A DNA stretch of 64,000 nt, from positions 73,662-137,661 of the forward strand of contig CALKVK010000018.1 in NCBI GenBank assembly GCA_937996235.1, read 5' to 3'. The notes under the pieces are model-generated. The model had not been told where the DNA came from, did no database searches, and was given only the letters and a program-made list of their open reading frames with translations. The position numbers and the translations under genes were made by a program. Below are positions 11,293 through 20,900 of this stretch, one piece after another. Position 1 is the stretch's first letter. Each line of letters begins with the position of its first letter. The DNA is from an uncultured bacterium (GTDB taxonomy: Bacteria; Planctomycetota; JAJSAM01; JAJVHW01).

Positions 11293-11319
11293 CCGCCACC
11301 CTCGCCCCCGAGTGGGGAC

Positions 11320-11880
11320 TCAGTCGTGCCGGCGTCTCGCTTCGACCACCGCCGTCGGCACGCGGTAGCGCCGGACGAGCACCGTCTTGCCGGGCGCGGG
11401 GCCCTTCCCGAGCAGGACGCCGCCGTTCTTCTCGATGACCCGCGCCGAGGCGACGTTGTCGTCGTCGCACGTGACGAGGGCGGGGTCGATGCCGAGCGCG
11501 TTCGCGCGGGCGAGCACGCGGCGCAGGAGCTCGGTCGCGACGCCGCGGCCGCGCTCGGTGGGACGCACGTCGTAGCCCACGTGCCCGCCCTGGAGGCGCA
11601 GACGCGGCGTGAGGACGAGCCGCAGGCGCGCCGTGCCGAGGATGCGCCCGCCGCGCACGAGCCACCACTGCTCGGTGGCGACGTGGTCGGGCAGCAGGCG
11701 CTCGCCGCGCGCGTTCGCGGCGAGGCGCGCGACGAGCGCGGGGAAGTCGCGCACGACGTGGCGCCGGAGCTTCCCCCACCAGCGCCCGGTGTCGACGCCG
11801 AACTCGTCCACGTACGCCAGCAGCTCGTCGCGCAGCGCGGCGTCCGGCGCGATCAGGCGCAGCGTGTCGTCGGGGTCCAC
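11320..11880 (-). CDS. GNAT family N-acetyltransferase (COG3981-like)
   Basis: 186 residues from a GTG start. The acetyl-CoA-binding segment is GGHVGYDVRPTERGRGVATELLRRVL, with the R/QxxGxG/A loop (RGRGVA). CDDDNVASARVIEKNGG supplies the Asn/Ser-rich helix and beta bulge of the GNAT C-half. The layout fits the 'predicted acetyltransferase' group typified by COG3981. Substrate unknown. It is divergent from the amidohydrolase/nadE pair. A TACGAT element ends nine bases before the start and no Shine-Dalgarno is visible. Confidence 0.85.
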   Translation of the reverse strand: MDPDDTLRLIAPDAALRDELLAYVDEFGVDTGRWWGKLRRHVVRDFPALVARLAANARGERLLPDHVATEQWWLVRGGRILGTARLRLVLTPRLRLQGGHVGYDVRPTERGRGVATELLRRVLARANALGIDPALVTCDDDNVASARVIEKNGGVLLGKGPAPGKTVLVRRYRVPTAVVEARRRHD

Positions 11881-11889
11881 GCGCGGGAA

Positions 11890-11895
11890 ATCGTA
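11890..11895 (-). promoter_or_regulatory. Candidate -10 element TACGAT, leaderless layout
   Basis: TACGAT on the minus strand ends nine bases before the GTG at 11880. Confidence 0.45.
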
Positions 11896-11929
11896 GCCGT
11901 CGCGGCGCGTCGCGGCCGAGAACGGCGGC

Positions 11930-12787
11930 GTGAAGGCCGCGCTCGCGCAGATCGCCCCGCGTCTCGCCGACGTCCCCGCGAACCTGGCGCTGCACGCGGA
12001 GACGGTGCACCGCGCCGCAGCCGCGGGCGCCGGGCTCGTCGTCTTCCCCGAGCTCTCGCTCAGCGGCTATCTGCTGATGGAGGCGGCGCCCGAGGTCGCG
12101 ATCACGCTCGACGGCCCCGAGATGACGCGCCTGCGCGAGCTGTCGCGCGAGGCCGCGCTGGCGGTCGGGTTCGTCGAGGAGGCGCCGGGCGGGCGCTTCT
12201 TCAACTCGGCCGCGTTCCTCGACGGGGGCGAGCTGCTCCACGTGCACCGCAAGGTCTACCTGCCTTCGCACGGGCTCTTCGACGAGACGCGCCACTTCGC
12301 CGCGGGCGACCGCGTGCGCTGCTTCGACACGCGCTTCGGCCGCGTCGGTCTGCTGGTGTGCCGCGACTTCTGGCACCTCGGGCCCGCGTACCTGCTCGGA
12401 TGCCAGGACGTGGACGTGATGTGCGTGCTGTCGGCCAGTCCCGGCCGCGGCGCCGAGTCGGGGGGCGGACGCTTCGAGAGCGTCACGAGCGTCGCGCTGC
12501 TCGGCGACACGTACGCGCGCTCGTTCGGCTGCCACGTGCTGCACACCAACCGCGCGGGCGTCGAGGAGGGCGTCACCTTCGCCGGCGGCTCCGAGGCGTA
12601 CGGGCCGTCGGGCGAGCGCCTCGCGCGCGGCGCCGACGAGGACCCGGACCTCGTGCTCGTGGACGTGGACGCGGACGCGCGGCGCGCGGCGCGGCTGCGC
12701 ATGCCGTTCCTCAAGGAGGAGCGGCCGCACCTCATCCTGCGGGAGCTGCAGCGTGTCCTCGCCGAGCGTGCCGCACCTCGATACTGA
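11930..12787 (+). CDS. Carbon-nitrogen hydrolase (nitrilase superfamily), glutaminase-like partner of NadE
   Basis: 285 residues. The nitrilase-superfamily triad is visible: Glu41 (VFPELSLSG), Lys108 (VHRKVYLP) and Cys144 (LLVCRDFW). This matches the N-terminal ammonia-generating domain of glutamine-dependent NAD synthetase, which hydrolyses glutamine and channels NH3. The next gene, overlapping by 35 bases, is the synthetase domain, so the two proteins most likely form the two-component equivalent of a fused NadE. GTG start at 11930. A stand-alone amidase role is the alternative. Confidence 0.85.
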   Translation: MKAALAQIAPRLADVPANLALHAETVHRAAAAGAGLVVFPELSLSGYLLMEAAPEVAITLDGPEMTRLRELSREAALAVGFVEEAPGGRFFNSAAFLDGGELLHVHRKVYLPSHGLFDETRHFAAGDRVRCFDTRFGRVGLLVCRDFWHLGPAYLLGCQDVDVMCVLSASPGRGAESGGGRFESVTSVALLGDTYARSFGCHVLHTNRAGVEEGVTFAGGSEAYGPSGERLARGADEDPDLVLVDVDADARRAARLRMPFLKEERPHLILRELQRVLAERAAPRY

Positions 12788-13583
12788 GCTCGCCACGCGC
12801 GTGCTCGTGCGCTTCCTGCGCGACGAGGCCGCGCGCGCCGGGTTCACGCGCCTCGTGCTCGGCCTGTCCGGCGGCATCGACTCGGCCGTCGCGGCGTTCC
12901 TCGCGGCGCACGCGGTCGGCCCTGAGAACGTCGTCGCGCTCGCGCTGCCGTGGCGCGGCTCGAATCCGCAGAGCCTCGAGCACGGACGGCTCGTCGCGTC
13001 GGCCGCCGGTATCGCGCTCGGCGTCGCGGACCTGACGGCCGCCGCCGACGGACTCCTGGCGGTGCTCCCCGCCCCCACGCCGCACCGCACCGGCAACGTG
13101 CTCGCCCGGCTGCGCATGGTGACGCTGTGGGACCGCAGCCTCGCCGAGCGCGCGCTGGTGGTCGGGACGAGCAACAAGACCGAGCTGCTGCTCGGCTACG
13201 GCACGCTGCACGGCGACCTCGCGTCGGCGCTGAACCCGCTCGGCGACCTCTGGAAGTGCCAGGTGCGCGCGCTCGCGCGGCACCTCGGCGTGCCGGAGCC
13301 CGTCATCTCGAAGCCGCCGTCGGCGGACCTCTGGGAGGGGCAGACCGACGAGGGCGAGCTCGGCTTCACGTACGACCAGGCCGACGCCGTGCTCTCGCGG
13401 CTCGTGGACGCACGCGAGACGCCGAACGCGCTCGTGGCCGCCGGGTTCCACCGCGAGCTCGTGGACGCGATCGTGCGGCGCGTGGTGCAGAACCAGTACA
13501 AGCGCCGCGGCCCGCTGATCGCGAAGCTCTCGCGCCGCACCGTCGGCTGGGAGTTCCGCTACCCGCGCGACTGGGCGACCTGA
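12753..13583 (+). CDS. nadE: NAD+ synthase (synthetase domain)
   Basis: 276 residues. The ATP-pyrophosphatase P-loop SGGIDSAVAA (from about residue 40), the adenylation/NaAD-binding GTSNKTELLLGYGTLHGD segment and SADLWEGQTDEGELGF are diagnostic of NadE. It converts nicotinic acid adenine dinucleotide to NAD+ with ATP and ammonia or glutamine. GTG 12753 lies inside the end of the amidohydrolase gene, suggesting coupled translation and a stoichiometric complex. No glutaminase domain is fused. Confidence 0.95.
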   Translation: MSSPSVPHLDTELATRVLVRFLRDEAARAGFTRLVLGLSGGIDSAVAAFLAAHAVGPENVVALALPWRGSNPQSLEHGRLVASAAGIALGVADLTAAADGLLAVLPAPTPHRTGNVLARLRMVTLWDRSLAERALVVGTSNKTELLLGYGTLHGDLASALNPLGDLWKCQVRALARHLGVPEPVISKPPSADLWEGQTDEGELGFTYDQADAVLSRLVDARETPNALVAAGFHRELVDAIVRRVVQNQYKRRGPLIAKLSRRTVGWEFRYPRDWAT

Positions 13584-13603
13584 GCGCGGGGCGGCGGCGC
13601 GGG

Positions 13604-13609
13604 TACGAT
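13604..13609 (+). promoter_or_regulatory. Candidate -10 element TACGAT for nfeD-slipin
   Basis: GGGTACGATGCC lies 17 bases before ATG 13627, the same core as at the moxR start. Confidence 0.4.
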
Positions 13610-13626
13610 GCCCTCGCCGCGCCCCG

Positions 13627-14994
13627 ATGTCCGCCAGCTCCCGCCCGCCGCTCCGCGCCGCCGCGCTCCTCGCGTGGGCGCTGACGCTGCTCGCGGCCGT
13701 GGCCGCGTTCGTCGCCTTCGACGCCGCACCGGCACGCGCGCAGGAGCGGTCTCCGGACACGCGCCACGTGGACCTGCTCGAGGCCACGGGCGAGATCGGT
13801 CCCGGCTTCCGGCGCTACGTCGAGCGCGGCATCGCGACCGCGGAGGCCGACGGCGCCGAGCTGCTCGTCATCCGCCTCGACACGCCGGGCGGGAACGTGG
13901 CGGTGACGAACGAGGTCGTGCAGCGCATGCTCGCGTCGCGTGTGCCGATCGCGGTGTGGATCGGCCCGCGCGGGGCGATGGCGGCGTCGGCGGGCACGTT
14001 CGTCACGCTGGCGGCGCACGTGGCGGCGATGGCGCCGCAGACGACGATCGGCGCGGCGAGCCCCATCGACGGCCGCACGGGCAACGACCTGCAGGAGACG
14101 CTGCGCAGGAAGCTCGACAACGTGCTGGTCGCGCAGGTGCGCGGGCTCGCCGAGCGCCGCGGACGGCACGCGGCGGACTGGGCCGAGAGCACGATCCGCG
14201 AGGCGCGTGCCGACCCCGAGGTCGTCGCGCGCGAGCTGAACGTCATCGACTTCGTGGCCGAGGACCTGCGCGACCTGCTGCGCCAGACCGACGGCCACGT
14301 GGTCACGATCGACGGCGTCGCGATCGCGCTGCACACGCTCGGCGCCGAGGTGCGCACGCTCGACCCGAGCCCGTTCGAGGAGCTCACGAACCGGCTGATG
14401 TCGCCGAACGTCGCGTTCGTGCTGCTGACGCTCGGCCTGCTCGGACTGCTCTACGAGCTGACCACGCCGGGCGTCGGCGTGCCGGGCATCGCGGGCGGCA
14501 TCTGCCTCGCGCTCGGCGTCTACGCGCTCGGGCTCCTGCCCTCGACGATCGTCGGCCCGGCGCTCATGCTGCTCGCGTTCGTGCTGTTCCTCGTGGACGT
14601 GAAGGCGGGCGGGACGGGGGTGTTCGCGCTGGGGGGCGTCGTGTCGCTCCTCCTCGGAGGACTGCTGCTCTTCGAGTCGCCGGAGTATCGTGTGTCCACG
14701 CACGTGCTGCTCGGCACGGTGGCGCTCGTCGGAGCGTTCTTCTTCGCGGTCGTGGCCGCGGCGGCACGCGCTCTGCGCCGTCCGGTGGCGACGGGCCGCG
14801 AGGCGCTCGCGGGCCGCCGCGGCGTCGCGCAGACGCCGCTCGTGCCGGAGGGGCTCGTGCGCGTGGCCGGCGAGACATGGAAGGCGACGGCGGCCGAGGG
14901 CGAGATCCCGCGGGGCGCGCCGGTCGAGGTGCTCGAGGTGACGGGGCTGCGCATGCGCGTCCGCGCGTGCGGGGCCCCGGCGCAGGAGGTGTAG
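13627..14994 (+). CDS. nfeD: Long-form NfeD membrane serine protease (ClpP-class domain plus NfeD)
   Basis: 455 residues. Signal/anchor helix (about 10-32), then a ClpP/crotonase-fold protease domain with candidate nucleophile Ser121 (AMAASAGTF) and Lys162 (LRRKLDN). The 41-residue Ser-Lys spacing equals that of the archaeal PH1510-N dyad (Ser97/Lys138). Four to five transmembrane helices follow (about 255-385), then a C-terminal OB-fold NfeD domain (LVPEGLVRVAGETWKATA). Known family members cleave the C-terminal hydrophobic part of stomatin-type proteins. The partner slipin gene starts four bases after the stop, which supports this role. Confidence 0.93.
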   Translation: MSASSRPPLRAAALLAWALTLLAAVAAFVAFDAAPARAQERSPDTRHVDLLEATGEIGPGFRRYVERGIATAEADGAELLVIRLDTPGGNVAVTNEVVQRMLASRVPIAVWIGPRGAMAASAGTFVTLAAHVAAMAPQTTIGAASPIDGRTGNDLQETLRRKLDNVLVAQVRGLAERRGRHAADWAESTIREARADPEVVARELNVIDFVAEDLRDLLRQTDGHVVTIDGVAIALHTLGAEVRTLDPSPFEELTNRLMSPNVAFVLLTLGLLGLLYELTTPGVGVPGIAGGICLALGVYALGLLPSTIVGPALMLLAFVLFLVDVKAGGTGVFALGGVVSLLLGGLLLFESPEYRVSTHVLLGTVALVGAFFFAVVAAAARALRRPVATGREALAGRRGVAQTPLVPEGLVRVAGETWKATAAEGEIPRGAPVEVLEVTGLRMRVRACGAPAQEV

Positions 14995-14997
14995 GCG

Positions 14998-15828
14998 ATG
15001 AAGGAACTCTTCATGGCGCTCGGCCCGTTCGCGCTGATCGTCGCGGTCTTCGTGTTCGTGGTGATCGCGCGGAGCATCCGGATCGTGCAGGAGTACGAGC
15101 GCGGCGTGGTGTTCCGCCTGGGGCGCCTCGTCACGAGCAAGGGCCCGGGCCTCCAGTTCCTCTGGCCGTTCATCGAGCGGATGGTGAAGGTGGACATCCG
15201 CGTCGTCACGCTGGACGTGCCGCCGCAGGAGTGCATCACGCGCGACAACGTGACCGTGAAGGTCAACGCGGTCGTCTACTTCCGCGTGATGACGCCGGAG
15301 CACGCGATCGTCAACGTCGAGAACTACCAGCGCGCGACGTGGCTCGTCTCGCAGACGACGTTGCGCAGCGTGCTCGGCCAGAGCGAGCTCGACGAGCTGC
15401 TGACGCACCGCGAGAAGATCAACACGGAGCTCTGCCGGATCATCGACGACGAGACGGAGCCGTGGGGCATCAAGGTCTCGATGGTCGAGGTGAAGGACGT
15501 CGAGCTGCCGCCGACGATGCAGCGGGCGATGGCGAAGCAGGCCGAGGCGGAGCGCGAGAAGCGCGCGAAGATCATCCACGCCGAGGGCGAGTTCACGGCG
15601 TCGCAGCAGCTCGCGCTGGCGGCCGAGCACCTGTCGCGCGTGCCGTCGGCGATCCAGCTCCGCTACCTGCAGACGCTGACGGAGATCGGCGTCGAGCACA
15701 ACTCGACGATCATCTTCCCCGTGCCGATCGACCTGCTCGGTGCGCTGTCGAAGTGGGCGGGCGAGAAGGCGGGCAGCGTCGGCGAGCTCCCGACGACGCC
15801 CGCGAACGGCTCGCCGCCCGCGGCGTAG
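14998..15828 (+). CDS. Slipin, stomatin-like SPFH-domain membrane protein
   Basis: 276 residues. One N-terminal membrane helix is followed by an SPFH/PHB domain with the slipin hallmarks YERGVVFRLGRL, GPGLQFLWPFIERM and VDIRVVTLDVPPQE. A coiled-coil region (AMAKQAEAEREKRAKIIHAEGE) then leads to the oligomerisation tail. Slipins assemble membrane microdomain scaffolds and are the usual partner and substrate of long NfeD. The four-base gap and shared strand make an operon likely. The last about 20 residues are low-complexity (TTPANGSPPAA). Confidence 0.93.
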   Translation: MKELFMALGPFALIVAVFVFVVIARSIRIVQEYERGVVFRLGRLVTSKGPGLQFLWPFIERMVKVDIRVVTLDVPPQECITRDNVTVKVNAVVYFRVMTPEHAIVNVENYQRATWLVSQTTLRSVLGQSELDELLTHREKINTELCRIIDDETEPWGIKVSMVEVKDVELPPTMQRAMAKQAEAEREKRAKIIHAEGEFTASQQLALAAEHLSRVPSAIQLRYLQTLTEIGVEHNSTIIFPVPIDLLGALSKWAGEKAGSVGELPTTPANGSPPAA

Positions 15829-15859
15829 CCGCGCGGGTCCGCGGCGGGCGCCACCGCGC

Positions 15860-16405
15860 TCAGCGCGCGGGGAGCTGCCGCAGCAACGCGTCGGCGAGCA
15901 GCCGCGCCGCGTCCTCGTCGCGGCGCGGCAGCGGCAGATCGCTGACCTCGCCCAGGTAGAGCGTGTCCGTCGCGCCGCCCTCGCGCGGCGCGACGAGCGC
16001 GCTCCACGCCCCGACTCGCGCGGCGCCGTCGGCGCCGCGCGTGAACGCCGTCACCGCGCACTGCAGCACGCAGGTGCGGCCGTCGCGGGTCACGCCGGCG
16101 CCCGCCGCGTCCACGTAGTCCGGCGCGAGCGGGCTGTAGCCGCGCTCGAGCAGCGCGCCCGAGAGCGCCTCGCGGACCGCTCCGGCGAACGGAGCGGGTG
16201 CGACGCCGCCCGGCCGCACGACGGCCACCTCGATCACGCCGAACGACGCGAACGCGGGGTGCACGTCGGCGCGCGCGCCGACTTCGCGCGCGCGCGCGTC
16301 CCGCGCGTCCGCGCCCGGCGACGTCGCCGCACGCGGTCCCGAACCGCACGCGCCGACGAACAGCGCCGCGCAGCACAGAGCCGCGGCAGGGCGCAGCGCG
16401 CTCAC
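15860..16405 (-). CDS. Putative lipoprotein
   Basis: 181 residues. A lipoprotein signal ending in FVGAC (Cys at about 20) is followed by a Gly/Ala-rich spacer. The mature domain contains FASFGVIEVAVVRPGG, ALLERGYSPLAPDYVDA and DDTLYLGEVSDLPL-like strands; these resemble lipoproteins of the DUF4136/LptE-like type, but I do not recognise the family with confidence. GTG 16405 overlaps the stop of the M64 peptidase gene by four bases (GTGA), so the two are co-translated. Role probably linked to the secreted peptidase or to the cell surface. Confidence 0.65.
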   Translation of the reverse strand: MSALRPAAALCCAALFVGACGSGPRAATSPGADARDARAREVGARADVHPAFASFGVIEVAVVRPGGVAPAPFAGAVREALSGALLERGYSPLAPDYVDAAGAGVTRDGRTCVLQCAVTAFTRGADGAARVGAWSALVAPREGGATDTLYLGEVSDLPLPRRDEDAARLLADALLRQLPAR

Positions 16406-17937
16406 GGCTTCGGGGTGACGGTCACCCACCACGTCACGCGCTCCTCGAGCAGGTGCTGCTCGTCGCGCAGCACCCACGGCGTCGGGTCCTTCGCGACGGC
16501 CGTGACGCGCCAGCGCCCGGGCGCGAGCCGGCCGACCGGGAACGCGTGGCGCACGGGCTCGCCCTTCTTCGGCTTCACGCGCTCGCCGAGCGCCGACGGG
16601 TCGCCCGGCGGCGGGTCCTCGTAGGCCGTGCGGTCCTCGTACGAACGCGCCCCGCCCGGACGCCCGAGCCCGCCCCACGCGTCCGTCGTCGCGCCCTCGA
16701 CCTTCGCGGGGCCGGGCGCGTCGGCGGCGACGGCCTCCACGATCCACGTCACGTCGATCTCGTGGCGCTTCGGCTGCATGGGCGTGACGACGAGCTGCGT
16801 CTCCGAGCCCTCGACGTCGTGCAGCTCGGTCGAGGTCGGCGGCGAGACGGTGTCGACGGGCGGCACGTAGCGGTAGATCGCGAGCACCGCGGCCTCGCGG
16901 CACACGGGGCAGTACCCGGTCGCGCCGGCGGCGTTCATCGCGCAGCTCTGTGCCGGGCGCCACACGCCCTTCGAGTAGGTCGCGCCGCCCTCGATCACGC
17001 CGACGCCCTTCACCTTCGCGTCGAGGAAGTGCTGCCACGGCACGTCCTCTCGGTCGCTGGTCGCGTTCGCGGCGTGCACGCGGTAGTGCGGCGCCTCGGG
17101 GTTGCCGGTGTACTCGTCGAGCAGGTCCACGAACGCGTGGCCGAACTCGTGCACGGTGACGGACTTGTCGGGGCGGCCGACGTTCGCGACGCCCCCGCCG
17201 CCCATGCCGAGCACGCCGAAGCGCGCGAACGCGATCACGAGCGCGTCGTCGCCGCAGCCGGGCCGCTCGCGGTCGGCGACGGCGAGCCACCGGTAGACCA
17301 GGTCGCGGTCGGCCATCACCTGGCCCTGCGGACCGGCGGCCTTGCAGTCGAGCGCGGTCGAGTAGTCGTACGTGCGCTTCTTCGAGCGCTTCTCGTTCTT
17401 CTTGTCGATCGCCGCCTTCTGCTCGTCGGTCAGGTTCGGATCGACCTTCTCGTCCTCGGAGACGAGCCGCACGAACCACCAGTTGAAGTAGTCGCGGTAC
17501 TCGTCGTACGACGCCTCGCTCCACAGCACGTCGAGGCACAGCTTCGCCCACTCGTGCTCGAGCTTCTGGTCCTTCGCGGCGACCGTGAAGCCGTCGCCCA
17601 TCACGGCGACGTCGATGCGCCGCGCCGACGGGCCGCTGCCGTGCATGCACTCGACGCCCGCGAAGTGGTTGGGCGCCGAGCGCTCCTCGATGTCGGCCCG
17701 GTGCACGGAGTCGGGCCACTTCTCGAGCACCTTCTGGAACGCGTCCTGCGCCGCCGCGTACCTCCCCTTGCGCTGCAGGTCGAGCGCCTTCAGGTAGTCC
17801 TCGGTGGACGCATCGCGCTGCGCGTCGTCGCCGGCGACGGGCGGCTCCTCGGGCAGGAGGTCCTGCGCGCGCGTCGCGTGCGGAGACGCGAGCGCGAGCA
17901 GCGAGACGAGGACGATGACGGGACGCCGGGACCGCAC
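16402..17937 (-). CDS. Secreted M64-type (IgA peptidase) zinc metallopeptidase
   Basis: 511 residues. A Sec signal (VLVSLLALASPHATRAQ) is followed by a short TPR-like helix pair, then a peptidase domain with RIDVAVMGDGFT, typical of M64 enzymes, and the zinc motif HEFGHAF (His263-His267) with downstream LLDEYTG. Two CxxC-type cysteines (GYCPVC) lie after the active site. A beta-rich C-terminal region (about 390-511) may be an Ig-like module. Family members were first described as IgA proteases; the substrate here is unknown. The gene begins 14 bases after the alpha-2-macroglobulin stop and has its own TACGCT element. Confidence 0.88.
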   Translation of the reverse strand: MRSRRPVIVLVSLLALASPHATRAQDLLPEEPPVAGDDAQRDASTEDYLKALDLQRKGRYAAAQDAFQKVLEKWPDSVHRADIEERSAPNHFAGVECMHGSGPSARRIDVAVMGDGFTVAAKDQKLEHEWAKLCLDVLWSEASYDEYRDYFNWWFVRLVSEDEKVDPNLTDEQKAAIDKKNEKRSKKRTYDYSTALDCKAAGPQGQVMADRDLVYRWLAVADRERPGCGDDALVIAFARFGVLGMGGGGVANVGRPDKSVTVHEFGHAFVDLLDEYTGNPEAPHYRVHAANATSDREDVPWQHFLDAKVKGVGVIEGGATYSKGVWRPAQSCAMNAAGATGYCPVCREAAVLAIYRYVPPVDTVSPPTSTELHDVEGSETQLVVTPMQPKRHEIDVTWIVEAVAADAPGPAKVEGATTDAWGGLGRPGGARSYEDRTAYEDPPPGDPSALGERVKPKKGEPVRHAFPVGRLAPGRWRVTAVAKDPTPWVLRDEQHLLEERVTWWVTVTPKP

Positions 17938-17944
17938 GCGAGAG

Positions 17945-17950
17945 AGCGTA
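17945..17950 (-). promoter_or_regulatory. Candidate -10 element TACGCT, leaderless layout, for the M64 gene
   Basis: TACGCT ends seven bases before GTG 17937, directly next to the TGA of the upstream alpha-2-macroglobulin gene. Confidence 0.4.
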
Positions 17951-20900
17951 TCAGGGCCGCCAGAGCGCCACGTCGCCCTGCTTCTCCGCGACCACCGAGC
18001 ACGTGCCGCGCGCCGCGTCCGCGTCGAACACGCCGCGCGCGTCGGTGAAGCCCTGCGCCTGGATCGACGAGCCGTTGCCGACCTTCACGTACGCCTCGGG
18101 CACGGGGACGCCCGTGCGGCGGTCGGTGGCGTAGACGCGCAGACCGCCCGACGGCGTGCGCTGCACGTCGAGCACGAGGTCCGAGACGAGCACGATGCTC
18201 GACGCCTCGAGCCCGCCCCCGCGCGCGACGACCAGGTACACGCCCTTCTCGAGCTGCGGCAGCGGCAGGTCCTCGTCGCTCCAGCGCCGGTCGTCGCGGG
18301 GCCGGCCCGCGGCCGTCCACTCCTTCACGGGGCGGATGCCGGAGAGGTCCACGCGGTTCACCTGCGAGAGGTCCGGACGCAGCGCGTAGAGGATCATGAA
18401 GTCCACGGCGTAGACCGCGAGCTGCACGTCGCCGACGTTGCGGCGCCGCAGGTGCAGGGCGGGCGCCGTGCCGACGCCGACGCTCTCGACCTCGCGCAGC
18501 GTGAGGCCCGTGCCGTTCAGGAAGTCGGCGGCGACGCGCGCGTCCGGGAAGAGGTGCGCGACCTGCGCGTAGAGCGCGGCCGCGCGCGCCAGATCGCCGC
18601 GCGCGTGCGCGATCTGCGCGGTGAGCAGGATCGCGCGCCCGCGGAAGGGCGACGCCTCGCGGCGGCCCGAGCCGTCGTCTACGGGGAACTCCCGCTCGAG
18701 GAGCGGCTTCGCCGCGGCGAGCGCGCGGTCGTAGGCGCCCGCGTGGAACTGCCCCTCGGCCACGAGGAACGTGACGTCGTCGAGGTAGCGGCTGTCGCCG
18801 TGGCGCCCGAGGAAGCGCGTGCCCTCCTCGATGGCCTCGGCGGGCAGGTCCATGCGCAGGAGGAGCTGCACGGTCAGGTGCCCCGCCTCGTGCGCGAGCG
18901 ACGAGCCCGCATGGTGCGCCGAGAACGCGCGCAGGTCGGCGACGGCGTCGGTCAGCATCAGCGGACCGGCCTCGCCCGTGCCGTTCACGTGCATCTGCGA
19001 CGTGCGCTGCGCGAGCCGCCACTCCACGTCCTCCGCCCACGGCGCATCGGGCGCACGCCGCAACGCGGCGGCGAGCAGCTCGCGCGCGCGCCACGGGTTG
19101 CCGGCGCGCGCGTACGCCTCGGCGACCTCGCTGTCGCCGGCGAAGTGCGCGCGCACGAGATCGCGCAGCACGCTCAGCGCGCGCTCGTGTTCGCCGAGCG
19201 CGCGGTACGCGGTCGCGAGACGCCGCAGCTCGTCGAGGTCGGTGGTCGCGCGGCGCGGGTTGCGGTCGAGGAGTTCCTCGTACGCCTTCACCATCAGCTC
19301 GCCGTCGTCGAGGCGCAGCGCCGCGCGGAAGAGCAGCGCGAAGGCCTCCTCCGCGACCTCGGGCCGCAGCTCCCACTGCGCGAGCAGTCCGCGGACGGCG
19401 TCGCGCACGGCGGCGAACTCGCCCGCGTCGAACGCGGCGCGCGCGAGCCCCCAGACCTCGTCGGGCGTGATCTGCTCGGGCGCGCCCTCGTCGCCGTACG
19501 CGACGCCCATGCGGTTCTCGCGCGACCAGCCGTGCAGCTCCGGCTCGTACATCGCGCGCGCCGTGGCGGGCAGCACGTCGTACGCGCCCGGGTGCACGGC
19601 CTGGATCACGTACGCGAGCCGCACCGAGCCGCGCAGCTGCGACAGGAAGAAGACCTGCCGCTCGTCGCGCCGCTCCTGCCGGTCGAAGGGGCCTTCGCAC
19701 GAGTCGGGCACGACCTCGAAGCCCGCGGGCAGCGGGTCCTCGACGAGCACGCGCGTGAGCGGCGCGCGCGCGGTGACGTCGAGCGTCACGCGCACCTTCG
19801 CGCCGGGCGCCGCCTGCGCGAGCGGCCGGCCGAGCCAGCCCGCGGGCCGCTTCTCGGGCACGACGACGTCGTAGCCGGGCGCGGGCCGCGTGCGCCGCAC
19901 GGCGCCGGGCAGCGCGGGCGGCGTCCACTCCGTGAAGTCGCGCGTGACGGCGACGAGCGTGCCGCCGGCGGCGATGTCGCCCGACTCGGGCGGCGCCTCG
20001 ACGGACGCGAGCAGCGCGCTCCAGTGCACCTCGCCCGTGCCGCGGCGGCGCAGCACGAGGCGGTTCTTCCCGGGCACGAGCAGACGCGCGGGGACGCTCA
20101 CCGTCACGGGCGCGTCGACGGGATCGCCCGCGCCGCCGAACGTCGCCGCGACGGGCTCGCCGCCGTTCACCTCGACGTCCACCGAGCACGCGGCGCGCGC
20201 GATCCCGCGCGACGCGGCGTGCGCCGCGAGCGCCTCGATCGCCGCCGCCGTGTCGCGCGTCGACCGCCACGCGGGGCCGCGGCGCGACGCGGCGAGCCAG
20301 CGCGCGGCGTCGTCGACGAGCGCGTTCTCGGGCTCGCCGCCGAGCAGCGCGAGCAGTGCGTACGCCGTCGGTTCGGCGTCGGGCGCGACGTGCGGACGGC
20401 GCCCGCCGCGCTCGGCGGCGGCGGCACCGGCACGCTCCCAGTGCACGCCGCGCTCGTCGCGCACGGCGAGCGTCGCGAGGCGCGCGAGCAGCTCGGACGC
20501 GCTCGTGGGGCGGCCGGTGCGCTGGAGCGCGAGCGAGAGCAGCGCGAGCGCGCGCGGCGTGAGCGTGCTGCGCTCGCGCTGCAGCGCGTTCAGGTCGGCG
20601 AGGTCGGCGCGCCCCGCGTACGAGAGCGCGTACAGCAGGAACGCGCGGTCCTCGGAGGACGAGCCGCGCACGAGACGCAGCGCCGCCTCGACGGCGCGGT
20701 CGCGGTTCGTCACCGACACCGTGAACCCGGCCTGCTCCGCGCGCAGCATGCCGAGCACCGCGTACGCGGTCATCTCGGCGTCGCCGCCCGGCGCGCGCGC
20801 CGCGTCGCCGGGGCCACGGGCGCCGAACCAGCCGAACGAGCCGTCGTCGGCCTGCAGCGCGTAGAGCGCGGCGAGTCCGCGGCGCACGCTCTCGTCGAGC

